Positions 1 through 5,797 of a stretch of DNA of 8,807 nt are shown piece after piece. Under the pieces are notes generated by a model. The model had not been told where the DNA came from. It made no database searches and worked only from the letters and a program-made list of their open reading frames with translations. Source of the stretch: a bacterium (GTDB taxonomy: Bacteria; Planctomycetota; Planctomycetia; Pirellulales; Pirellulaceae). The position numbers and the translations under genes were made by a program. Location of the stretch: positions 1 to 8,807 of the forward strand of contig JAUIHJ010000326.1 of assembly GCA_030432015.1 (NCBI GenBank), read 5' to 3'. How positions within the stretch are numbered: position 1 is the stretch's first letter; every line of letters starts with the position of its first letter.

Positions 1-950
1 CAATTCTGAGCGGCCTGGGCGCGTTCGATTCGCAAAACCTGGCCTTCTGGGATCCCGCGATCGGCAAGTACCGGGCGTATTGGCGGATTTTCACCGCCGG
101 GGTCGCCAACGACAAAGTCTGGAAGCCGGCCGGCATCCGCGCCATTCGCACCGCCACGTCAGACGACTTGATCACCTGGAGCAAACACCAGGACGTTCAA
201 TATGAAGATTCACCCGACGAGCAACTGTATACCAATCAAATCAAACCGTATTACCGGGCACCGCATCTGTTGATCGGGTTTCCGACCCGCTACACCGACC
301 GCGGTTGGTCCCGGTCCATGAAACAACTCCCGGAGCCTGAGCACCGGCAACTGCGTGCCTCGTCATCCGCCCGCTACGGTACCGCGGTCACCGAGGGACT
401 GCTGATGGCAAGCCGCGATGGGGTCAACTTTAAACGCTGGAACGAGGCATTCCTGCGACCCGGCATCCAGCGGCCCGGCACTTGGAACTACGGCCACCAG
501 TACATTGCCTGGCACGTCGTGGAAACCGCATCATCGCTGCCAGGAGCGCCCCCCGAGCTGTCACTCTATGCCAGCGAAAGCTATTGGACGGGCAAGGGGA
601 GTGCCTTGCGGCGCTATACACTGCGATTGGATGGCTTTGTTTCCGTCAGTGGCGACGCGACCGGCGGAGTACTGACGACCAAGCCCTTGATCTTCTCCGG
701 CAACCAGCTCGGGCTGAATTTCGCGACCTCGGCTGCCGGTGCTGTGCAGGTGGAAATCCAGACGGTCGAGGGAGACGCCATTTCAGGCTTTGGCCTGGAC
801 GACTGTGACGAACTTTTTGGGGACACCGTCGAACGCGCGGTGTCTTGGCAAGGCAGCACGGATGTCGGCAGTCTGGCAGGCAAAACGGTGCGTTTACGAT
901 TCCGTCTCCGAGATGCGGACTTGTATTCGTTTCACTTCGGCGGAGAATGA
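1..950 (+). CDS. Beta-propeller glycosidase-like protein, 3' part
   Basis: This is the C-terminal part of a gene that begins before the window. The frame is open from base 3, giving 315 visible residues that end with TGA at 948-950. Two blade-like motifs, SDDLITW (bases 159-179) and SRDGVNFKRW (411-440), have the S-x-D-G-x-x-W pattern seen in five-bladed propellers of the GH32/GH43/sialidase type. A later stretch (LYASESYW then RRYTLRLDGF, about bases 567-638) resembles the end of such a propeller. The last hundred or so residues look like a beta-sandwich, ending in alternating Arg/Leu strands (LRFRLRDADLYSF). I infer an exported carbohydrate-active or carbohydrate-binding protein. The substrate cannot be read, and the signal peptide and most candidate catalytic acids lie outside the window. 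The coding call is firm; the family call is moderate. Confidence 0.82.
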   Translation, partial: ILSGLGAFDSQNLAFWDPAIGKYRAYWRIFTAGVANDKVWKPAGIRAIRTATSDDLITWSKHQDVQYEDSPDEQLYTNQIKPYYRAPHLLIGFPTRYTDRGWSRSMKQLPEPEHRQLRASSSARYGTAVTEGLLMASRDGVNFKRWNEAFLRPGIQRPGTWNYGHQYIAWHVVETASSLPGAPPELSLYASESYWTGKGSALRRYTLRLDGFVSVSGDATGGVLTTKPLIFSGNQLGLNFATSAAGAVQVEIQTVEGDAISGFGLDDCDELFGDTVERAVSWQGSTDVGSLAGKTVRLRFRLRDADLYSFHFGGE

Positions 951-1135
951 GGAATCTTGGCCGAGCCGCACGACGTCGCGATGTCATGCGTCGCGGTCCT
1001 GGCGATTCCGGAACGAAATGGTGCTTTCCAGCCGGGAGCGATGCAAGACGCCTTGGCGTGCACCAGCCGCTTGCGCCGCGTTTTCCTATCGGTCGACCAT
1101 TCTCACACCCTGCGAACCCCTTTGGACGCCGTCTC
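951..1135. other. Intergenic gap, no gene seen
   Basis: This is the stretch between the propeller gene and the isomerase gene. The frame of the downstream gene stays open upstream to about base 845, but that part overlaps the propeller gene and has an Arg-rich, low-complexity translation with no family resemblance. The only structure seen is a weak inverted repeat, CGACG at 971-975 against CGTCG at 989-993. No convincing promoter or T-tailed terminator is visible. Confidence 0.5.
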
Positions 1136-1990
1136 ATGCCCAACCGCCCCGATCGCCGATCTTTCTTGCAAACGACCGCCGCCATGGCCACGGCCATTGG
1201 GCTTGCACCCGCAGCCCAATCCGTGGCGGGGACCTTCACTGGGAAGATTAAGAAGGCCGTCAAGTACCACATGATCACCGAACCATTGTCGGTGATGGAC
1301 AAACTCAAGCTGGCCAAGGACGTCGGTTTCGACGGTGTGGAACCGCGCACGGCCGACGCCGTCAAACATCGCGACGCGTTACGCAAAGCCAGCGAAGTGA
1401 CCGGCGTACGAATTCACGGCGTCGTCAACAGCTCCAATCCCGATATCAAGACGGCCGTGGACGCGGCGAAGGATCTCGGTGCCACGTCGGTGCTGCTGGT
1501 CGTTCCAGCGGATCCCAAAGGGTCGTACCTGAAAAATTATGCCGATCGGCAGGAGATCATTCGCCGCGCCATCCCGCACGCTGAGAAGCAGGGGATCAAA
1601 CTTCTGATCGAAAATGTCTGGGCGTCGTTCCTGAATGAACCGTTGAGCATGGCCCGGTTTGTGGACGAATTGGATAGCCCGATGGTGGGCGTCTACTTTG
1701 ATGTCGGCAACAACATTCGCTGGGGTTATGCCGGCCATTGGATCGAAGTTCTGGGCAAGCGGATCGGAAAATTGGATATCAAGGAATACAGCCGAAAGCT
1801 GCAAGTCGAGCAAGGACTCAGGGCTGGTTTTAGCGTACTCCTGGGTGAAGGGAGCGTTGATTGGCCGCGCGTCCGCACGGAATTGACCAAGATTGAATAC
1901 ACCGGCTGGGCCACCGCGGAGGTCAAGGGAGGCGATCGTACTCGATTGCAAGACATCGCCACGCGCATGAACAAGGTGCTCGACATTTAA
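1136..1990 (+). CDS. Tat-exported sugar phosphate isomerase/epimerase-like TIM barrel
   Basis: The product has 284 residues and belongs by appearance to the xylose isomerase-like TIM barrel group (AP endonuclease family 2 fold), which includes sugar epimerases and hydroxypyruvate or tagatose isomerases. Residues 1-32 form a Tat signal: RRSFLQ at 7-12, a hydrophobic stretch, then AQSVA before a likely cleavage near 32. Barrel landmarks are E69 (DGVEP), H94 (RIHGVV), E159 (LLIEN), D189 (YFDVGNN), D214 (KLDIKEY), GEGSVDW at 237-243 and E262 (ATAEVKG). E159, D189 and E262 match usual metal-site positions. The usual FDxGH histidine is Asn here. The start at 1136 was chosen because it places the RR motif at the N-terminus; only a weak GGA lies nine bases upstream. 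The exact substrate is unknown, and export argues against a purely cytosolic sugar-phosphate role. It is followed at 91 bases by the cupin-like gene. Confidence 0.88.
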   Translation: MPNRPDRRSFLQTTAAMATAIGLAPAAQSVAGTFTGKIKKAVKYHMITEPLSVMDKLKLAKDVGFDGVEPRTADAVKHRDALRKASEVTGVRIHGVVNSSNPDIKTAVDAAKDLGATSVLLVVPADPKGSYLKNYADRQEIIRRAIPHAEKQGIKLLIENVWASFLNEPLSMARFVDELDSPMVGVYFDVGNNIRWGYAGHWIEVLGKRIGKLDIKEYSRKLQVEQGLRAGFSVLLGEGSVDWPRVRTELTKIEYTGWATAEVKGGDRTRLQDIATRMNKVLDI

Positions 1991-2063
1991 ACCGACAGTC
2001 GGGCGAATAAACCGACCGATAAGAAACCGACAGACGGGTTAAGCAATTCAGATTCAGATTCAT
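1989..2063. repeat. Short direct repeats before the cupin-like gene
   Basis: Three exact copies of AAACCGAC lie at 1989-1996, 2009-2016 and 2024-2031, the first overlapping the isomerase stop codon. The first copy continues into a perfect inverted repeat, CCGAC-A-GTCGG (1992-2002). Directly after, ATTCAG is repeated in tandem at 2046-2051 and 2052-2057, with a third partial copy at 2058-2062. The repeats occupy almost the whole gap upstream of the ribosome binding site at 2071. They could be regulator binding sites or simple sequence drift; nothing identifies a regulator. Confidence 0.45.
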
Positions 2064-2081
2064 CCCGATCGGAGACCAGTG

Positions 2082-2831
2082 ATGTCAGAACTAACCCGTC
2101 GCGCGTTCACCCAGGGAACGCTCGGTTCGCTCGTGACCTTCTCGCTGCTGGAGTCACTCTTCATGGGTGACGCATTCGCCGAGACGATCAAGCCGATTAC
2201 TGCCGAGTGGCTCAGTTCGCTGAACCAGTTGGGCCAGGATGTCAAAGGCAAGAAGCTGACTCAGCTTCAATGGCAGGCCAAAGTCGAAGAGCTGTTTCAG
2301 GTGGTGGACTTGCCCGAACTGTTGAAGTTCATCGACTTCAAGAAATTGACGGCCAACTTGAAATTTCGCGATCAGGGTGAATTGAGCCTGCGACCCAAGT
2401 TTCCAGAGATTGAAGGGCTGCCCACCAATCTGGTCTTCGGCCATCAAACATTCGCTTTGAAGAAAGGTCGCAGTGTCGTCCCCCACGGCCATAACAACAT
2501 GGCCACGGCGTTCGTGGTTCTTAATGGAGAATTTGAGGGGCGGCATTACGATCGGCTCGAAGACGAAGCGAAACACTTTATTATCAAACCGACGATCGAT
2601 CGTGGCTTTGGCCCCGGCGATTACTCGACCGTTTCCGACCATAAGGACAACATCCATTGGTTCAAGGCGACCAGCGAGACGGGGTTCATCTTCAATATTC
2701 ATGTCTTGAATGTCGTCGCTGGCAAAAGCTCTGGCCGCGTCTATTTGGATCCCCGTGGCGAATCGATCAGCGGGGGACGCATCCGGGCACGAAAACTCCG
2801 CGCGGCTGAAGCGTATAAGCTGTACGGATAA
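2082..2831 (+). CDS. Tat-exported cupin-like protein, unknown function
   Basis: The product has 249 residues. A Tat-like signal covers residues 1-33: TRRAFT at 5-10, a hydrophobic segment, then AFA before a likely cleavage at 33/34. Residues 34-110 look helical and charged. Residues about 115-225 look like a beta-barrel with a partial cupin motif: H135 and H137 (VPHGH) followed by LNGEF at 147-151, then H187 and H192 in a second strand set. The acidic residue expected a few positions after the HxH pair in classical cupins is not obvious. An exported metal-binding oxygenase or a sugar- or sterol-binding barrel is possible, but no function can be assigned. ATG at 2082 was preferred over the adjoining GTG at 2079 because GGAG at 2071-2074 sits seven bases before the ATG and only four before the GTG. 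It lies between the isomerase-like gene and a glyoxalase gene on the same strand. Confidence 0.85.
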   Translation: MSELTRRAFTQGTLGSLVTFSLLESLFMGDAFAETIKPITAEWLSSLNQLGQDVKGKKLTQLQWQAKVEELFQVVDLPELLKFIDFKKLTANLKFRDQGELSLRPKFPEIEGLPTNLVFGHQTFALKKGRSVVPHGHNNMATAFVVLNGEFEGRHYDRLEDEAKHFIIKPTIDRGFGPGDYSTVSDHKDNIHWFKATSETGFIFNIHVLNVVAGKSSGRVYLDPRGESISGGRIRARKLRAAEAYKLYG

Positions 2832-2857
2832 TCCGATGCATGACCGGTTGCGGCGGC

Positions 2858-2888
2858 AAGTGCCAAGTTCGAGTTCGACTTGACACTT
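2858..2888 (+). terminator. Hairpin after the cupin-like gene, possible terminator
   Basis: AAGTGCCAAGT (2858-2868) pairs with ACTTGACACTT (2878-2888), giving 10 of 11 pairs with one C/A mismatch and a nine-base loop. It begins 27 bases after the stop codon. A second small hairpin, CGAC/GTCG (2889-2892 with 2899-2902), follows directly. No T-tract follows, so a classical rho-independent terminator is not supported. It may be an mRNA 3' stabiliser or a regulatory site. Confidence 0.4.
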
Positions 2889-2900
2889 CGACAACCATGT

Positions 2901-2928
2901 CGTCGGTGTGATCATGCCGTCGGTGTGA
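2901..2928. repeat. Perfect 11-base direct repeat upstream of glyoxalase gene
   Basis: CGTCGGTGTGA occurs at 2901-2911 and again at 2918-2928, a 17-base period, in the 169-base gap before the glyoxalase gene. The second copy ends 72 bases before that gene's ATG. It could be a tandem binding site for a regulator of the downstream genes. Chance duplication is also possible. No gene is seen in the gap 2832-3000. Confidence 0.4.
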
Positions 2929-3000
2929 CCGAGCAGGAACTGACTTTCTACCCATTCGACGGAGAGGCCGCGCGGTGCTCGCCGCGTCGGCAAACCATCC

Positions 3001-3384
3001 ATGAAAACCACTCAATTAAATCACGTTGCACTCCACGTTGCGGACGTCGATCAGAGCTGTGCCTTCTACGGCGACATCATGCAGCTTGAACCGATGCCCC
3101 GTCCGAATTTCAACTTCCCCGGTGCCTGGTTTCGCCTGGGCGATGACCAGGAACTTCATTTGATTGGCGAACGGCCCGAACCGGTCACCGGCGCCAAGAG
3201 CCGTGGCGATCATTGGGCCTTGATGATTGACGACATGGACGCCTGGGAAGATTACTTCCAGCGTCGCGGGGTGGAGTACGTGCCGCGCCGAACGCGGCCT
3301 GATGGCGCGTACCAGATCTATGTCTTCGACCCGGACGGGCACTGCCTCGAGTTATGCACGCCTGGTGGCGTCGCGAGCCCATAG
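3001..3384 (+). CDS. Glyoxalase/VOC superfamily protein
   Basis: The product has 127 residues, a normal length for a single-domain vicinal oxygen chelate protein with two beta-alpha-beta-beta-beta modules. The four expected metal-ligand positions are all occupied: H8 (NHVALHV), H53 (ELHLIG), H71 (DHWALMI) and E117 (CLELCT). The second module ends with the common FDPDGHCLEL pattern (109-118). There is no signal peptide, so it should be cytosolic. Candidate reactions are isomerisation, lyase or ring-cleaving dioxygenase chemistry, or removal of a reactive aldehyde; the substrate cannot be read. Only one in-frame ATG makes sense and no good ribosome binding site precedes it. The short-chain dehydrogenase follows after 57 bases and may share its transcript. 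Confidence 0.9.
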   Translation: MKTTQLNHVALHVADVDQSCAFYGDIMQLEPMPRPNFNFPGAWFRLGDDQELHLIGERPEPVTGAKSRGDHWALMIDDMDAWEDYFQRRGVEYVPRRTRPDGAYQIYVFDPDGHCLELCTPGGVASP

Positions 3385-3441
3385 GGCAATTGCGCCACAG
3401 CCGGAATCGTTACTTGGAATGCGTCTTGCTGGAGTGCATCG

Positions 3442-4251
3442 ATGGATTTGCAGTTAACCGATGACGTCGCTGTTGTGCTGGGTGGTGCGAAGGGAATTGG
3501 CCGCGCCATCGGCGACGCGTTTCTGGCGGAAGGGGCGACGGTGGTGTTGGCTGACATCGACCCCGCGGTTGTCCAAGCAGCACAGGACGCGACCGCCAAC
3601 TCCGGTCGCGCAGCGACCGGCACGGTGTGTGACGTTACCGATTTCCAGGCCGTGGCCGCGCTGGCCTCCTCCGTGATCGCCCAGCATGGGCGTTGCCAGC
3701 ATGTGGTCTTTGCCGCGGGTGCTGGATCGGGCAAGTACGGTTTTCCGTTTTGGAACCTGTCGCCTGACGACTGGGAGCGTGTCATCCGGGTGAATTTGCT
3801 GGGGGCCGCCAACGCCGCCCACGCCTTTGCCCCCTACCTTGTCGACCGGCGTCAGGGAACCCTGCTATTCCTGTCGTCCATCGCAGGCCAGATCGGTTCG
3901 CAGACCGACCCGCCGTACAGTGCCGCGAAAGCGGGCGTTATCAACTTCGCGCAGTGCGCTGCGAAGGACCTGGCCGAATATTCGGTGCGCGTCAATACGA
4001 TCTGCCCAGGCATGGTCAAAACGGACGTGAACCAAGCCGTCTGGCGAGCATGGCAGGCACAGCAGTCCGCTGCGGATCGCTTGACGTATGACACCTGGGC
4101 GGAGAACAAAATCAAGTCGGTCACTCCGCTCGGCCGCTGGCAAACCGTTGACGACATCGCAAATCTGGCGGTCTTCCTGGCATCGCCTCGGGCAGCAAAT
4201 ATCACCGGACAGACACTGAACGTTGACGGTGGCCAGGTGATGCATGCCTAA
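3442..4251 (+). CDS. Short-chain dehydrogenase/reductase (SDR)
   Basis: The product has 269 residues, the typical length of a classical SDR oxidoreductase. The Rossmann dinucleotide site is GGAKGIG (14-20). D39 at the end of beta-2 (LADID) suggests NAD(H) rather than NADP(H). D64 lies in the VCDVTD motif. The usual NNAG motif is replaced by AAGAG at 91-95. The catalytic set is N118, S145 or S146 (LSSIAG), Y159 and K163 (YSAAK). The tail has PG at 189-190 and the common VDGG at 261-264. It would oxidise or reduce a hydroxyl/keto group, probably of a sugar or small alcohol; the substrate is not readable. GGAG at 3431-3434 lies seven bases before the ATG, supporting the start. It is the last + strand gene and converges on the asparaginase gene. 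Confidence 0.95.
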   Translation: MDLQLTDDVAVVLGGAKGIGRAIGDAFLAEGATVVLADIDPAVVQAAQDATANSGRAATGTVCDVTDFQAVAALASSVIAQHGRCQHVVFAAGAGSGKYGFPFWNLSPDDWERVIRVNLLGAANAAHAFAPYLVDRRQGTLLFLSSIAGQIGSQTDPPYSAAKAGVINFAQCAAKDLAEYSVRVNTICPGMVKTDVNQAVWRAWQAQQSAADRLTYDTWAENKIKSVTPLGRWQTVDDIANLAVFLASPRAANITGQTLNVDGGQVMHA

Positions 4252-4253
4252 AT

Positions 4254-4337
4254 GACCGAGCGCAATGCTGCGGGGCAGACGGCGTTACGCGCGGTCAGTG
4301 CGTTGGCCAGCCCTCCCAGCGGGTCGATCAAACCTGC
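4254..4337. terminator. Hairpins between convergent genes, possible terminator region
   Basis: The 95-base gap between the ends of the SDR and asparaginase genes holds several small inverted repeats. GACCG (4254-4258) plus CGC (4261-4263) pairs with GCG (4289-4291) and CGGTC (4292-4296) around a two-base bulge, with CTGC/GCAG (4268-4271 with 4275-4278) inside. Further on, GCGGGT (4319-4324) pairs with ACCTGC (4332-4337) using one G-T pair. None is followed by a T-tract. A terminator is expected here from the convergent layout, but the sequence only weakly supports one. Confidence 0.3.
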
Positions 4338-4346
4338 CCGGCCGAT

Positions 4347-5432
4347 CTAATACAACGTCGTACACGGCTCCAGCCGCGTGCCATTCTCATCCGTAACGGC
4401 GAATTTTGCCGCGCCGCGCATGGCAACTCCGCCGTGCATTCCGTCTTTGCGAAGCAGGTAAAAGTTTAGGCCAAAGTCGGGCTCCCCCTTCTCGTTGCGG
4501 AGGCGGGGCACGGTATGCTTGGAAACACGGCGGAGCACCTCCAGTCCGGCTTCGACGGGCGTCATGCCGCTCCGCATCAATTCAACCGCCGCAAAGCTGC
4601 ATTGATTTTGCAGGTTCGCTTCGCCGCGCCCGGTACTTCCGCAGGAACCAATCTCGTTGTCCACGTAGAGGCCGGCCCCGATGATCGGCGAATCACCCAC
4701 GCGTCCATCGATCTTGAAGGCCAAGCCGCTGGTCGTCGTGACGCACGAGATATCGCCGCCGGCATTCATGCTCGCACAATGAATCGTCCCGGTCGGGCGA
4801 TTGCGAAGAATCGCAGCGGCTTGCTTGTCCGTATCGTCACTCTCATCCGGTGGCGTTAGCCAGTCGTCGCGGTCCGACATCGTCTGCTTCCAACGCAACC
4901 AGATCTTGCGGGCGCGATCGGTCAAGAGGTTTTCCTCTTGAAAGCCGTGTGCCCTGGCGAACTCCAAAGCGCCTCGCCCGACCAGCAGCACATGATCGGT
5001 CCGCTCGAGCACCAACTGAGCGACTTTGGCGGGATTGCGGATGCGCTCCAACGAGGCGACGCAACCAGCCTGGTGGGAAGGGCCGTGCATGACCGCGGCG
5101 TCGAGTTGCACGACGCCCAGTTCATTCGGGAGCCCGCCGTAGCCGACCGAGGTATCGTTGGGATCGTCTTCCACGATCGTCACACCGGCAACACTTGCGT
5201 CCAGCGTGTCCGCACCCTGCAAGATCATCTCGTAGGCGCGTTTGGTGGTGCGTTGGCCGTTGGCCGACGAAATCGACTTGATTGGAAAATTCCCCGCCGG
5301 TGGTTGTACGGGCTGGGCTGCGGCGGCGGTACCTGACGACTGGGCACCGGCCAAGTGGGTTCCGCCTGCCAGGCCAGCGGCGGAGGCCGCCAGGAACAGG
5401 CGTCGTGAACGGATAGCGTTTTTCTCTTTCAT
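4347..5432 (-). CDS. Tat-exported N4-(beta-N-acetylglucosaminyl)-L-asparaginase-like Ntn hydrolase
   Basis: The product has 361 residues and resembles the aspartylglucosaminidase/asparaginase type 2 family. These enzymes self-cleave into two chains and cut the amide bond of GlcNAc-asparagine or related asparagine derivatives. A Tat signal covers residues 1-30 (SRRLFL at 9-14, hydrophobic stretch, cleavage near LAGA/Q). Mature-chain landmarks are GYGGLPNE (97-104), LDAAVMHGP (110-118) and TDHVLLVGRGA (145-155). Self-cleavage would fall between G215 and T216, making T216 the N-terminal nucleophile. TTTSG at 232-236, GRVGDSP (243-249) with R244 and D247, and STGRGE (266-271) match the substrate-binding segments. 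The ribosome binding site AGGGGA (5444-5439) lies six bases before the ATG. It is the last gene of the transporter cluster, 30 bases after the small hypothetical gene. It should act outside the cytoplasm. Plain asparaginase or isoaspartyl peptidase activity is an alternative. Confidence 0.92.
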   Translation of the reverse strand: MKEKNAIRSRRLFLAASAAGLAGGTHLAGAQSSGTAAAAQPVQPPAGNFPIKSISSANGQRTTKRAYEMILQGADTLDASVAGVTIVEDDPNDTSVGYGGLPNELGVVQLDAAVMHGPSHQAGCVASLERIRNPAKVAQLVLERTDHVLLVGRGALEFARAHGFQEENLLTDRARKIWLRWKQTMSDRDDWLTPPDESDDTDKQAAAILRNRPTGTIHCASMNAGGDISCVTTTSGLAFKIDGRVGDSPIIGAGLYVDNEIGSCGSTGRGEANLQNQCSFAAVELMRSGMTPVEAGLEVLRRVSKHTVPRLRNEKGEPDFGLNFYLLRKDGMHGGVAMRGAAKFAVTDENGTRLEPCTTLY

Positions 5433-5462
5433 GGCGATTCCCCTGGATTGCCTTCGCAGAAT

Positions 5463-5750
5463 TTAGGTGTTCGTAGGATCGTATCGCGCCCGGAGCGCGG
5501 CCAGCACTTCGTCGGAGACCTGTGGCTTCATCTGCTCGGTATAACACCGCTCGAGGACGTCGTATAGTTCGCTGCTCGATTCGCGCATCGCATCAAACAA
5601 TTGCCGTTCAACATCCTCCCCGCCGATCAACGCCAGCCAGAGGTTGCGAGCCAGCTCGTTCGCGGCTTCCTGGCTCGCGCCCAAGGCGACCAGGGACATC
5701 AGAGGCGCGGCAAAGCGAACAAATACGGCTTGAACTTCTTCCTGTTGCAT
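5463..5750 (-). CDS. Small helical hypothetical protein, 95 residues
   Basis: I do not recognise this family. The start at 5750 was chosen over a GTG at 5786 because AGGGGG (5763-5758) lies seven bases before the ATG, whereas nothing similar precedes the GTG. The product has 95 residues, is acidic in the middle, and looks almost wholly alpha-helical, with an amphipathic stretch (RNLWLALIGGEDVERQLFDAM) in its centre. There is no signal peptide, transmembrane segment or clear metal motif; the one Cys (in ERCYTEQ) is isolated. It sits between the symporter gene (47-base gap) and the asparaginase gene (30-base gap), so it is very likely on the same transcript. A cytosolic accessory or regulatory partner of the transporter is a guess only. 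Confidence 0.78.
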   Translation of the reverse strand: MQQEEVQAVFVRFAAPLMSLVALGASQEAANELARNLWLALIGGEDVERQLFDAMRESSSELYDVLERCYTEQMKPQVSDEVLAALRARYDPTNT

Positions 5751-5757
5751 CGTGTCG

Positions 5758-5763
5758 CCCCCT
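5758..5763 (-). promoter_or_regulatory. Ribosome binding site deciding the start of the 95-residue protein
   Basis: On the - strand AGGGGG lies seven bases before the ATG at 5750-5748. It favours this start over the in-frame GTG at 5786, which would add 12 residues with no family support. Confidence 0.65.
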
Positions 5764-5797
5764 GGGTGGCACGGCTCTTGCTTCACACCGACACCAC

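Noticed and set aside
845..1135. Upstream extension of the isomerase frame
   Set aside because: It overlaps the propeller gene, translates to a basic low-complexity stretch, and would bury the Tat signal about 97 residues inside the protein.
646..1386. Long antisense open frame of 246 codons
   Set aside because: It overlaps the propeller and isomerase genes on the other strand, has an Arg/Pro-rich composition typical of GC-rich shadow frames, and no recognisable domain.
2079..2081. GTG as start of the cupin-like gene
   Set aside because: The ribosome binding site spacing is only four bases, while the adjoining ATG has seven.
2154..3011. Antisense open frame of 285 codons
   Set aside because: It is a shadow of the cupin-like gene, which has a Tat signal, a good ribosome binding site and plausible structure; the antisense frame has none.
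4347..5432. Gly-Thr instead of Asp-Thr at the asparaginase cleavage site as an oddity
   Set aside because: Gly-Thr is normal in bacterial asparaginase-type Ntn hydrolases; the Asp is typical of the human and Flavobacterium aspartylglucosaminidases only.
5784..5786. GTG as start of the small hypothetical gene
   Set aside because: No ribosome binding site precedes it, while AGGGGG sits at ideal spacing before the ATG at 5750.
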